Assembly: GCA_016191435.1 (NCBI GenBank)
Contig: JACPOQ010000035.1
Coordinates: 62,001-126,000, forward strand
DNA length: 64,000 nucleotides
Direction: 5' to 3'
Source: Chloroflexota bacterium
GTDB taxonomy: Bacteria; Chloroflexota; Dehalococcoidia; Tepidiformales; Tepidiformaceae
Shown here piece by piece: positions 41,173 through 49,064 of this stretch. Both the position numbers and the translations under genes were made by a program. Every line of letters begins with the position of its first letter. Within the stretch, counting starts at the first letter, position 1. Below the pieces are notes generated by a model that worked only from the letters and a program-made list of their open reading frames with translations, had not been told where the DNA came from and searched no databases.

Positions 41173-41795
41173 AGCGGGAGGTGGAACTGCGCTACCGGCG
41201 CAAAGCTCCGCCGGTGGATTTCGCACGGTCCTTTCGCCGCCAGCAGCCGCTTATGCTCCGGCGTCGGGTAGCCCTTGTTGTGGCAGAACCCATAGCCGGG
41301 GAAGCGCCCGCACATCTCCCACATCATCGCGTCCCGCGCCACCTTCGCGATGATCGAGGCGGCCGCCACGGCCACACTCAGCGCGTCGCCATCGATCACC
41401 GGGCGCACGTTGGGCAACGGCAACGGCAGCGCATCGGAGATGATGTGGTCGGGCGTCACCCCAAGTCCTTCGTACGCCCGGATCATGCACAGCTTCCGCG
41501 CCTGGTAGATGTTGATGCGGTCGATTTCGAGGTGCGATGCCCAGCCGATAGCCCAGGGCACGCTCTGCCTTATCTCCTCGGCCAACTCCACCCGCGTGCA
41601 TTCAGGGAGCACCTTCGAATCCCGCACCGTCTTGTACCACTTGAATCGCCGCCCCGGCGGCAGCGCCACCATCGCCGCCGTAACTGGCCCCGCCAGCGGC
41701 CCGACTCCCACCTCATCGACACCCGCGACCCAATGAGCGCCAAGCTTCCACGCCTCCCGCTCGAACTTCAGGCTTGGGATCGGGCCGGTGGTCAT
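41169..41795 (-). CDS. rnhB: Ribonuclease HII, altered GRG motif
   Basis: A 208-residue RNase H2 that removes RNA embedded in DNA. The metal-binding acids are Asp27-Glu28 in AGVDEVGVGPLAGPV, an Asp in DHIISDALPLP and one in AAASIIAKVARDAMM. The family consensus DEAGRGPLAGPV is changed: the Arg of the GRG motif, which contacts the RNA-DNA junction, is Val here. Length is normal and the C-terminal YGFCHNKGYPTPEHKRLL is intact. The ATG follows a TACGAT hexamer by 7 bases with no Shine-Dalgarno. Confidence 0.92.
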   Translation of the reverse strand: MTTGPIPSLKFEREAWKLGAHWVAGVDEVGVGPLAGPVTAAMVALPPGRRFKWYKTVRDSKVLPECTRVELAEEIRQSVPWAIGWASHLEIDRINIYQARKLCMIRAYEGLGVTPDHIISDALPLPLPNVRPVIDGDALSVAVAAASIIAKVARDAMMWEMCGRFPGYGFCHNKGYPTPEHKRLLAAKGPCEIHRRSFAPVAQFHLPL

Positions 41796-41802
41796 TGGCG
41801 CA

Positions 41803-41808
41803 ATCGTA
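41803..41808 (-). promoter_or_regulatory. -10 element, leaderless start of rnhB
   Basis: On the minus strand TACGAT (41808-41803) is followed by 7 bases (TGCGCCA) and the ATG at 41795. Confidence 0.55.
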
Positions 41809-41964
41809 CGGCGATGTCGCGAACGATGGCAGCAGGCATCGCCCGGATCCTCCTTGAACGCGCGACAGTCGCTTTCGAACCGCTGTACGCGGTCTGCGCG
41901 CATCCATAGAATTGGGGCCAGTGCCGTCCGGCCAACACGGGAGGCGCCATCGAGGGCCGCTACC

Positions 41965-42579
41965 ATGGACGAGTTCCGCTCGCATCGCCGGTTCGCAGCT
42001 ATCTGGGACTGGGCGACGAAGCACGAGTCGAAGGCCGAACGGGCACTCCGCCGCGCCGCGGCCGAGTCCGCTTCCGGCCGCATCCTTGAGCTTGGCATCG
42101 GCGTCGGCGCCAATTGGGCGTACCTCGCCCCTGGCGCCGACTACACCGGCATTGAGCCAGACAAATTCATGCTGCAGCGCGCCCAGGCACGCGCGAAGAA
42201 ACTGGGCCGCGAAATGAAAGTCCAGGAGGCGCGCGCCGAGAGCCTCCCCTTCGATGACGCCCAATTCGACACGGTCCTGGTCACCCTCACCTTCTGCACC
42301 GTCCAGGACCCGGCGAAGGCAATCAGCGAAGCTGCGCGCGTGCTCAAACCTGGCGGCCAGCTCGTGTTCGTCGAACACGTCCGGCCCGACGGCAAAGTCG
42401 GCGGCTGGGTGATGGATCGAATCACACCCGTGTGGCGGCGCGCCGCCGCCGGGTGCCATCCCAACCGCCTCACCGGCGCCACCATTGCGGCCGGCGGCTT
42501 CGAAATAGAATCGATGCAGCGCCGCAGGGTGAACGGCCTCCCGATGATCGCGGGTATCGCGCGGAAACCACGGGGCTAA
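41965..42579 (+). CDS. Class I SAM-dependent methyltransferase
   Basis: A 204-residue methyltransferase. Motif I is RILELGIGVGANWAYLAPGA, the acidic motif II end is YTGIEPDKFML, and the region ARAESLPFDDAQFDTVLVTL matches the ubiquinone/phospholipid-type methyltransferases of the UbiE group. RVLKPGGQLVFVEHVRPDGK is motif III. The substrate is unknown; phosphatidylethanolamine or a quinone precursor is plausible. GAGGG lies 8 bases upstream of the ATG. Confidence 0.87.
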   Translation: MDEFRSHRRFAAIWDWATKHESKAERALRRAAAESASGRILELGIGVGANWAYLAPGADYTGIEPDKFMLQRAQARAKKLGREMKVQEARAESLPFDDAQFDTVLVTLTFCTVQDPAKAISEAARVLKPGGQLVFVEHVRPDGKVGGWVMDRITPVWRRAAAGCHPNRLTGATIAAGGFEIESMQRRRVNGLPMIAGIARKPRG

Positions 42580-42727
42580 AGGCGCCTCGCCCTCGACCTT
42601 CGCGCGAACGCTGGCCGGACGCCACGGGCCCACCCGCCACCGGAAGATTGGCCGTGAACCCACGATGGCGCCCGATTTCGGGTTAACTGGATTCGGAGAT
42701 GGACCGCCGGCTGGCGGCCGGTGCACT

Positions 42728-42967
42728 CTAGGAGCGAGCGTCCCGGTGGCGCCGGATCCACGGCGCGACCACGTACTGCAACACGACCCACGCGACCGCC
42801 AGCGCCGCGAGCACTTTCCACGCCGCCAGCACCAGCGCGATCAGGAGCACGACGACCACGATCGCGATGATGACCAGCAGGAACAGGCAGCAGCCCACGC
42901 CCTGCGGGTTGCGCAACAGGCTGTAGACCGCCCCCGCGAGCAGCCCGATCTTGAAGTAGTCCCACAT
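42728..42967 (-). CDS. Small membrane protein, unknown
   Basis: A 79-residue protein beginning MWDYFKIGLLAGAVYSLLRN, with one very hydrophobic segment (CLFLLVIIAIVVVVLLIALV) and a second one (LAALAVAWVVLQYVVAPW) before a basic end. No family recognised. The ATG is preceded immediately by a perfect 7-bp GC hairpin that occupies the place of the ribosome binding site. Confidence 0.5.
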   Translation of the reverse strand: MWDYFKIGLLAGAVYSLLRNPQGVGCCLFLLVIIAIVVVVLLIALVLAAWKVLAALAVAWVVLQYVVAPWIRRHRDARS

Positions 42968-42985
42968 GCCGGGGCTTCGCCCCGG
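42968..42985 (-). promoter_or_regulatory. GC hairpin abutting a start codon
   Basis: On the minus strand CCGGGGC-GAA-GCCCCGG ends one base before the ATG at 42967. The only purine-rich stretch near the start is inside this hairpin, so translation may depend on its opening. Confidence 0.4.
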
Positions 42986-43128
42986 CTCCTCCGCTTGTCC
43001 CACGCCGCGCACACTCCGCCGGTCTGGTTCGCGCCATGCTGGCTGCCGATGGCGTCAGTTCTTGTCGCTGCGTTACCGGCGGGGCGATGTCCGACGCGCC
43101 GGCCACTGACAGTCCACGAAACTTCCGC

Positions 43129-43134
43129 TAGCGT
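43129..43134 (+). promoter_or_regulatory. -10 element, leaderless start of M50 protease gene
   Basis: TAGCGT, 6-base spacer (AGTGCC), ATG at 43141. Confidence 0.5.
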
Positions 43135-43140
43135 AGTGCC

Positions 43141-44304
43141 ATGTTCGGGAGATCCTTTCGCATCGCCCGCATCGGTGGCATCGATATCGAGGTCCACCCG
43201 TCGTGGCTGCTCATCGTCGTCTTCCTCGCCTGGAGCCTCTCCGATGGCGTGTTCCCGGAGGAGTACGGCAACTGGAGCACCGCGGCCTACTGGATCGTTG
43301 GCAGCACTGCCGCCGTCCTCTTGTTCGTCACGGTCCTCATCCACGAGCTCGCCCACGCACTTGTGGCGATTCGCCGCGGCCTGGCCGTCCCGAAGATCAC
43401 GCTCTTCATCTTCGGCGGCGTGTCGCACCTCTCGCGCCAGCCCAGGAGCGCCGGCGAAGAGTTTGCGATTGCCATCGCCGGCCCGGCGACGAGCGTGATC
43501 ATCGCCGTGGTCACGTTCGTCGCCTGGCTCGGGCTGCGCCACGTCGAAAGCCATGTCGCGGCCATCGCCATCTATCTCGCGACCGTCAACCTGCTCCTCG
43601 CCGTCTTCAACATCCTGCCCGGGTTCCCGCTCGATGGTGGGCGTGTCCTCCGCTCCATCGCCTGGGGCCGCACGAAGAGCTTCCGCAAGGCGACGAGCAT
43701 CGCCGGCACCGTGGGCGAGGTCTTCGGCTACGGGCTGATGGTCTCGGGCGCCGCCTTGCTGCTCTCCGGGTATGCGATCAACGGGCTCTGGTTCATGTTG
43801 ATCGGCTGGTTCCTCACCGGGGCCGCGCGCGGCGAGAAGCAGGCCCTCCAGCTCGATTCGATCCTCGGTCAGCTCAAGGCCCGCGATATCATGCGCGAAA
43901 CCTACCCCACCGTATTGCCCAGCGTCTCCGTGCAGGAGGTGGTGGACCGCCACATGATCGGCGAAGGCGAACGAGCCGCGATGGTTGCCCGCGATGGCGC
44001 CGTCCTCGGCATCCTGAGCGTCAGCGATGTCCGCCACCTCTCCCGCGACGAGTGGGCGAATACCCCTGTCCAGGGCATCATGACGCCGCGGGACAAGGTG
44101 GTCACCGTGACCGCCGCCCTGCCCGCCCTCGAAGTCCTGCACCTGCTCGGCGAGCGCCGCCTGAACCAGGTGCCGGTGCTCGAAGAGGGCCGCATGATCG
44201 GTCTCATCACCCGCCGCGAACTGATCGAACGTCTGCAGCTCGCCGAGTCCCTCGGGCACGACCACCAGGACGGCCATCCCACCGACGGCCCGGCCCCCTC
44301 GTGA
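43141..44304 (+). CDS. Second site-2 protease-family (M50) protease with CBS pair
   Basis: A 387-residue paralogue of the protein at 33616-34767. Zinc motifs are VLIHELAHALVAIRRG (HExxH) and NILPGFPLDGGRVLRS. About six hydrophobic segments precede a CBS pair (DIMRETYPTVLPSVSVQEVV; GILSVSDVRHLSRDEW; IMTPRDKVVTVTAALPALEV; GLITRRELIERL), and the end is His/Asp-rich (GHDHQDGHPTDG). The N-terminus FRIARIGGIDIEVHPSWLL is the usual family opening. Like its paralogue it begins with a leaderless-type -10. It is convergent with the LLM gene. Confidence 0.92.
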   Translation: MFGRSFRIARIGGIDIEVHPSWLLIVVFLAWSLSDGVFPEEYGNWSTAAYWIVGSTAAVLLFVTVLIHELAHALVAIRRGLAVPKITLFIFGGVSHLSRQPRSAGEEFAIAIAGPATSVIIAVVTFVAWLGLRHVESHVAAIAIYLATVNLLLAVFNILPGFPLDGGRVLRSIAWGRTKSFRKATSIAGTVGEVFGYGLMVSGAALLLSGYAINGLWFMLIGWFLTGAARGEKQALQLDSILGQLKARDIMRETYPTVLPSVSVQEVVDRHMIGEGERAAMVARDGAVLGILSVSDVRHLSRDEWANTPVQGIMTPRDKVVTVTAALPALEVLHLLGERRLNQVPVLEEGRMIGLITRRELIERLQLAESLGHDHQDGHPTDGPAPS

Positions 44305-44313
44305 TCCGGGGCC

Positions 44314-45171
44314 TTACCCCACCACTGCTTTGTACCGTTTGATCGCGTCGATGTGGTCCTGCGGCGACACGAGCCCGGCGTTCATCGTCCGTACCGAAAT
44401 GTAGTCCGCTCCCAGCTGGCGCCACGAATCCGCGTGGAACGCCCACTTCTCCTCGCCCGCCGCGAGGCTCACCTGCGCTTCAATCCCGAAGGACGACCGG
44501 TCGCGGCCGTTGTCCGCGAGGTACTGGTCGAGCCGGGCGAGCGCGGCCTTCCCGGCGTCGTTCGGCAAGAACTGCGGGATCATGCCGTCTCCGAGCCGGG
44601 CGGCGCGCTTCATCACGCGCTCATCGGAGCCGCCGAACCAGATAGGGATGGACCGGCCCGGCAGCGGCTTCAAGCCCGCGCGGTCGATCCGGTGCCACTT
44701 CCCCGTGTAGTCGACAACCGGCTCCGTCCAGAGCCTTCGCATGAGCTCGACCTGCTCCTCCTGCCGGTGGCCGCGGTTGTGGAAATCCTCGTTGAGCGCG
44801 TCGTACTCGACGTAGTTCCACCCGGTGCCGATGCCCAGCCGCAACCGCCCCCCGGAAAGAATGTCGACCTCCGCCGCCTGCTTCGCTACCAGCGCCGTCT
44901 GCCGCTGCGGCAGGATGATGATGCCCGTAACCAGCCCGATTGTCTTCGTCTGCCCTGCCAGGTACCCGAACAGCACGAATGGCTCGTGGAACGCCGTTTC
45001 GTCGGTATATGGCCCCGTCAGGCGCGGTTCGCGCTGACCGTGAGCGCCAAGCACATGGTCGTAGATAAGGATGTGCGAATAACCGAGGCCTTCCGATGCC
45101 TGCGCGAAGTCGCGGATGACCGCCGGGTCGTTGCCGATTTCGGTCTGGGGAAAGACGACGCCAATCTGCAT
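44314..45171 (-). CDS. LLM-class (F420-dependent type) oxidoreductase
   Basis: A 285-residue luciferase-like TIM-barrel oxidoreductase. QIGVVFPQTEIGNDPAVIRD, SHILIYDHVLGAH, GIIILPQRQTALVAKQAAEV, SGGRLRLGIGTGWNYVEYDA and IPIWFGGSDERVMKRAARLG follow the order in the F420-dependent LLM subfamily. It probably oxidises or reduces an organic substrate with coenzyme F420; cofactor assignment is by family only. AAGGAG precedes the ATG at 45171 by 5 bases. It agrees with the PPOX-fold protein elsewhere in the window in hinting that F420 is used. Confidence 0.9.
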   Translation of the reverse strand: MQIGVVFPQTEIGNDPAVIRDFAQASEGLGYSHILIYDHVLGAHGQREPRLTGPYTDETAFHEPFVLFGYLAGQTKTIGLVTGIIILPQRQTALVAKQAAEVDILSGGRLRLGIGTGWNYVEYDALNEDFHNRGHRQEEQVELMRRLWTEPVVDYTGKWHRIDRAGLKPLPGRSIPIWFGGSDERVMKRAARLGDGMIPQFLPNDAGKAALARLDQYLADNGRDRSSFGIEAQVSLAAGEEKWAFHADSWRQLGADYISVRTMNAGLVSPQDHIDAIKRYKAVVG

Positions 45172-45239
45172 GAGAGCTCCTTCCGACCGCATCCGCGGCC
45201 ATCCATGAGGCGCAACTATCCGCTAACGCCGTCCCGCCG

Positions 45240-45635
45240 TCACGCGCCCGGCGCCCGCGCGGTGCGCCGCGCCTCCTGCTCGGCCGCCGCCGTGCGAAGC
45301 GCCGCCTCAAACCGTTGCCGCGGGATCAGGACGATCAACAGCCCGATAGCGAGCAGTGCCACCAACAGGTCGTCGAGCTGGCCCAGCACCGGGATGAAGT
45401 CCGGGATCAGGTCGAACGGCAGTGCCAGGTACCCGACCAGCACGACGAGCACCGCCTTTGCCGGCCAGGGCACGCGGGGGTCGCCGAGCAAGATCCGCCC
45501 AAACCGGACCTTCCCGCGCATCGGCAGCGCGAGGAACCCGCGGCCGCGGCGGCTCGCGCGGAACAGGCGGAGCGCGATCGCCAGCATGGCGATAAGCGTC
45601 CCCAACCCCAACAGCAGCCATCCGTACCAGGGCAC
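45240..45635 (-). CDS. DUF1232 (YkvA-type) membrane protein
   Basis: A 131-residue protein with an N-terminal membrane segment (GWLLLGLGTLIAMLAIALRL) and the DUF1232 core PWPAKAVLVVLVGYLALPFD followed by LIPDFIPVLGQLDDLLVALL. The family is widespread and its role unknown. The GTG at 45635 lies 6 bases after a TACGCT hexamer, which fixes the start. Confidence 0.85.
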   Translation of the reverse strand: MPWYGWLLLGLGTLIAMLAIALRLFRASRRGRGFLALPMRGKVRFGRILLGDPRVPWPAKAVLVVLVGYLALPFDLIPDFIPVLGQLDDLLVALLAIGLLIVLIPRQRFEAALRTAAAEQEARRTARAPGA

Positions 45636-45641
45636 ACCGCC

Positions 45642-45647
45642 AGCGTA
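45642..45647 (-). promoter_or_regulatory. -10 element, leaderless start of DUF1232 gene
   Basis: Minus-strand TACGCT (45647-45642), spacer GGCGGT, then GTG at 45635. Confidence 0.5.
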
Positions 45648-45731
45648 GCCCCATGAGCGTACTCGCCGTGAGAGCCAACGGCCGCGCTGCGGTATCATCG
45701 CCCCATCAGGACCACACACAGGAGGCCCATC

Positions 45732-46031
45732 GTGGCCGTTGTCTCGTACTTCCCCATTTCCCTGCCGCCGGAAGCGCGCGAAGGCTTCGAACGGACCTGG
45801 CAGACGCGCGTCGGCGCCGTGGACACCTTCCCGGGATTCATCAGCACCGAGCTCCTCGCGCTCCCGGACCGGGGCGAATACGTCGTCCTCACCCGCTTCA
45901 AGGATGAGAAGTCCTTCGAAGCCTGGATCACCTCCGACAACTTCACCAAAGGCCACCGCGGCGAAAGCTACGAAAGCTACAAGGACAACCCCTTCATGAA
46001 GGGCCACAAGCTCTTCGAGGTGCTTGGCTAA
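45732..46031 (+). CDS. Antibiotic biosynthesis monooxygenase (ABM)-domain protein
   Basis: A 99-residue ferredoxin-like fold protein of the ABM/heme-degrading monooxygenase group (HmoA-like). SYFPISLPPEAREGFERTW, VGAVDTFPGFISTELLALPD, EYVVLTRFKDEKSFEAWITS and FTKGHRGESYESYKDNPF show the typical order. It may oxidise heme or a quinone-like compound. Unlike the leaderless genes, this one has AGGAGG 6 bases before the GTG and a TATCAT -10 at about 45693-45698, giving a leader near 27 bases. Confidence 0.85.
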   Translation: MAVVSYFPISLPPEAREGFERTWQTRVGAVDTFPGFISTELLALPDRGEYVVLTRFKDEKSFEAWITSDNFTKGHRGESYESYKDNPFMKGHKLFEVLG

Positions 46032-46078
46032 CAGCGCGCCGGCGGGCCGGCCGGTGCTCGCCCCGCTCCCGTGGCCCG

Positions 46079-47293
46079 TTGCCTCCCGCTGCGCCAGTAT
46101 CAGGCATCGGCACCCGCGACATCCTCTTCGGCACCAAGGCCCTCCGCACCTTCGGCGATGGGATGATGAGCATCCTCCTCGCCCAATACGCGGACACGCT
46201 CGGCTTTTCCGGGCTGCAGGCGGGCCTCGTCGCCTCGGCGGCGCTCGTCGGCACCTCCGTCGCGACCCTGCTCGTCGGCCAGTTCGTCGAGCGCTTCGGC
46301 CGGCGGCGGTTCCTCATCTGGGGTTCGCTGCTGACCGCCGCGACGGGCATCGCCTACGCCGCCAGCGCGCACTTTCCCCTGCTGCTTGCCGTCGCCTTCA
46401 TCGGCACGGTGAATCCCACCTCCGGGGATGTCTCGGCATTCCTCCCGATCGAGCAGGCCATCCTCGCCCAGGAGACCTCGCCCGCCACGCGCGTCTCCAC
46501 GTTCGCCCGTTTCAACGTGATTGGGGCGCTCGCCGGCGCCACAGGCGCCCTCGTCAGCGGCTCCACCTCGCTCCTCGATAATGCGCCCTCGCTCAGCCAC
46601 GAAGCCGCGATCCGGCTGCTCTTCGTGCTGTACTCGTTCCTGGGGCTGGCGGCGCTTGCGCTCGTGCTTCGGCTGGGCAGCACGGCCGAGCTCCCCCAGG
46701 GCAGCGCCCGCGGCGGCCTTGGTCCAAACCGCCGCCGAGTGTTCACACTCTCTGGCCTGTTCGCCACCGATTCCTTCGCGGGCGGCATGGTTGTGCAGAG
46801 CATCGTCGCCCTCTTCCTGCTCCGAAAGTTCGACCTGGCCCCGGCGCTCACGGGCGCCGTTTTCTTCGGCACGAACCTGCTCTCGGCGGTATCGTTCCTC
46901 GTCTCGGCGCGGCTGTCCATGCGCTTCGGGCTCGTGAACACGATGGTGTTCACACACCTGCCCTCCAACCTGTTCCTGGTAGGCGTGGCCTTTGCCTCGG
47001 GCCCCGGGCTCGCGGTCGCGTTCCTGCTCGCGCGCTCGATGCTCTCGCAGATGGATGTCCCGCCGCGCCAGACGCTCGTGCTGTCCGTCGTCACACCGCC
47101 CGAGCGAGCCGCGGCCGCCGCCGCCACCGGCCTCTCGCGCAGTGTCGCAGGCGCCGTCGGGCCCTCCATTGGCGGCGCCCTGCTCGGGACCGCCGCCGGC
47201 GCGCCCTTCGTCGCCTGCGCGGCGCTGAAGAGCGGCTACGACCTCGCCCTCTGGTCCTTGTTTCGCAAGGTCAACACCAGCGAGCACGGTTGA
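46079..47293 (+). CDS. MFS transporter
   Basis: A 404-residue major facilitator with twelve predicted hydrophobic segments. The loop 2-3 motif appears as VGQFVERFGRRRFLIWGSLL, the standard MFS signature; SFAGGMVVQSIVALFLLRKF starts the second half and GLSRSVAGAVGPSIGGALLG is near the end. It is probably a drug or metabolite exporter; substrate not predictable. The TTG at 46079 is uncertain, with no clear Shine-Dalgarno; it follows the ABM gene by 47 bases, so a shared transcript is likely. Confidence 0.85.
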   Translation: MPPAAPVSGIGTRDILFGTKALRTFGDGMMSILLAQYADTLGFSGLQAGLVASAALVGTSVATLLVGQFVERFGRRRFLIWGSLLTAATGIAYAASAHFPLLLAVAFIGTVNPTSGDVSAFLPIEQAILAQETSPATRVSTFARFNVIGALAGATGALVSGSTSLLDNAPSLSHEAAIRLLFVLYSFLGLAALALVLRLGSTAELPQGSARGGLGPNRRRVFTLSGLFATDSFAGGMVVQSIVALFLLRKFDLAPALTGAVFFGTNLLSAVSFLVSARLSMRFGLVNTMVFTHLPSNLFLVGVAFASGPGLAVAFLLARSMLSQMDVPPRQTLVLSVVTPPERAAAAAATGLSRSVAGAVGPSIGGALLGTAAGAPFVACAALKSGYDLALWSLFRKVNTSEHG

Positions 47294-47306
47294 GGCGCGC
47301 AGCCTG

Positions 47307-47534
47307 CTAGAAGATGGCCGGTCCGTCCCCCGGCCGCGATTTCGGTGCTTCGGGCACGTTCTCGACCGGCGAGACCCGAGATGCGGGCTCCTCGTCGTCT
47401 TTGATCGCGCGCCGGAACTCCTTGACGCCGCTGCCAAGGTCCTTTCCCAGCCGGCCGAGCTTCCCCACGCCGAAGAGCAGCACCACCAGTGCCAGAATGA
47501 TGAGCAGTTCAGGTGCGCCAAGGTCGCCAATCAT
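47307..47534 (-). CDS. tatA: Sec-independent protein translocase TatA/E
   Basis: A 75-residue Tat translocase subunit. One membrane helix (PELLIILALVVLLFGVGKLG) is followed by the hinge FG and the amphipathic helix RLGKDLGSGVKEFRRAIKDD and an acidic tail. Assembled with TatC it forms the pore for folded twin-arginine proteins, which include the peptide-binding lipoprotein at 59512 and possibly others. AGGTGAT lies before the ATG. No tatC is in the window. Confidence 0.93.
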   Translation of the reverse strand: MIGDLGAPELLIILALVVLLFGVGKLGRLGKDLGSGVKEFRRAIKDDEEPASRVSPVENVPEAPKSRPGDGPAIF

Positions 47535-47662
47535 CGTGAATCACCTCTGCACCGCCATTGTCCGCCTCATCCCGAACCCACGGAAATCACCCGCAGCCGG
47601 GCCGAGCCGTTTCTTGGCGTTTCATTGACCATGCCGCCCCTGCCGCCGAAACGCCGAAGAGC

Positions 47663-47694
47663 GCACACGCGCACACGCGCACACGCCCACACGG
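47663..47694. repeat. GCACACGC tandem repeat
   Basis: Three perfect copies of the 8-base unit GCACACGC (47663-47686) and a fourth imperfect one lie in the gap upstream of the CoA transferase gene. Confidence 0.6.
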
Positions 47695-47718
47695 CGCGAC
47701 ACTCCCCGCCGCCACTGG

Positions 47719-47724
47719 TATCGT
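47719..47724 (+). promoter_or_regulatory. -10 element, leaderless start of CoA transferase gene
   Basis: TATCGT, 7-base spacer (CCGGCCC), ATG at 47732. Confidence 0.5.
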
Positions 47725-47731
47725 CCGGCCC

Positions 47732-49021
47732 ATGTCCGGTGGAGCCCTCAAGGGCGTGCGCGTGCTCGAAGTCGCCCAGGCCATGGCCATCCCCATGGCC
47801 GGCCAGGTCCTTGCCGATATGGGCGCCGATGTGATCAAGGTCGAGCCGCCCGCCGGCGACGCCTTCCGCCACAACCAGCACCCGGTGACTGCCGGCGAGA
47901 GCCGCGGCTACACCGTGCTCAACCGCGGCAAACGCGGAATTTGCGTCGATGTTACCCGTCCCGAAGGCGCGGAACTCCTCCTCCGCCTTGCGGCCAGCGC
48001 CGACATCGTCCTGATGTCGCTCAAGCCCTCGGACTTGCCCCGCTATGGCCTCACCTACGCCGACTTCCGCGCCGTCCGCGCCGATATCATCGTGCTCGAA
48101 CACGTCCCGCTGGGCGCAAAGGGCCCGCTCGGTGGCGATGGCGGCTACGACGTCGTTGTGCAGGGCATCTCCGGCATCGGCGCCATCACCGCGCGCAGCA
48201 ATGGCGACGCGCCCGTGAACGTCCGCCCCGCCTATGCCGATGTCGGGACCGGCTTCCTCTCCGCACTCGCCGTGGTCGCAGCCCTCCGCCACCGCGACCT
48301 CACGGGTGAAGGCCAGCGCGTCGAGACATCGCTCCTGCTGACGGCGCTCGCACTCGGCAACAACCTGGTGAACTGGTTCGCCGCCATCGACCCGCCGGTG
48401 TGGGAGCGCTTCGCCGAAGAGCTCGCGGCCATCCGCGCCGAAGGCGGCGACTACGAGGCCCAGCGCAGGCTTTACGAACGGCGCATGCTCGCGGGCGCGC
48501 ACGGCAACATCTATTTTCGCCATTACCGTACGAAGGATGGATTCGTTTCGGTCGGCTGCCTGAGCCCCGCCCTCAACGCCCGCCTGCGCGCTGCCACCGG
48601 CCTCCGCGACCCGCGCGTCGATGATGCGGAGTTCGATATGGGCACACCCGATGGCTACGACGCCCTCAGCGCCCTCCTCCGCGAAGCCGAAGACCTCTTC
48701 CGCACACGCACCACCGCCGACTGGATCCGCGACCTGCGCGCCGGCGGCGTGCCCTGCGGCCCGTTCAACTTCCCCCACGAAGTCTTCTCCGACCCGCAGG
48801 TGCTCGCAAACGAGTTCGTCGTCGAAATCGAACACCCCTTGCTCGGCCCGTACCAGACCTTCGCGCCGCCACTGCGCATGGACGCGACGCCGACGGCCGT
48901 CCGTGGCCCCTCGCCGCTCCTCGACCAGCACACCGACGAGGTCCTGCGCGAAGCCGGCTACGATGCCGCCGCGATCGCGGCCCTCCGCGCAGCCGGCATC
49001 GCCGGCGCCTTACCACCGTAG
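47732..49021 (+). CDS. CaiB/BaiF-family (type III) CoA transferase
   Basis: A 429-residue type III CoA transferase that moves CoA between acids. GVRVLEVAQAMAIPMAGQVL and ADMGADVIKVEPPAGDAFR are the N-terminal family blocks, with the catalytic Asp expected near GYDVVVQGISGIGAI (in the family it lies about residue 170; here the Asp of GGDGGYDVVVQ is the candidate). AYADVGTGFLSALAVVAALRH and GVPCGPFNFPHEVFSDPQVL close the interlocked fold. Substrate unknown. It fits the acyl-CoA genes elsewhere in the window. Confidence 0.9.
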   Translation: MSGGALKGVRVLEVAQAMAIPMAGQVLADMGADVIKVEPPAGDAFRHNQHPVTAGESRGYTVLNRGKRGICVDVTRPEGAELLLRLAASADIVLMSLKPSDLPRYGLTYADFRAVRADIIVLEHVPLGAKGPLGGDGGYDVVVQGISGIGAITARSNGDAPVNVRPAYADVGTGFLSALAVVAALRHRDLTGEGQRVETSLLLTALALGNNLVNWFAAIDPPVWERFAEELAAIRAEGGDYEAQRRLYERRMLAGAHGNIYFRHYRTKDGFVSVGCLSPALNARLRAATGLRDPRVDDAEFDMGTPDGYDALSALLREAEDLFRTRTTADWIRDLRAGGVPCGPFNFPHEVFSDPQVLANEFVVEIEHPLLGPYQTFAPPLRMDATPTAVRGPSPLLDQHTDEVLREAGYDAAAIAALRAAGIAGALPP

Positions 49022-49052
49022 CGCCTCGCTGGAGCGGACGCGCCCGCGCATC

Positions 49053-49058
49053 TAGGCT
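49053..49058 (+). promoter_or_regulatory. -10 element, leaderless start of SGNH-like gene
   Basis: TAGGCT, 6-base spacer (TCAGGC), GTG at 49065. Confidence 0.5.
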
Positions 49059-49064
49059 TCAGGC

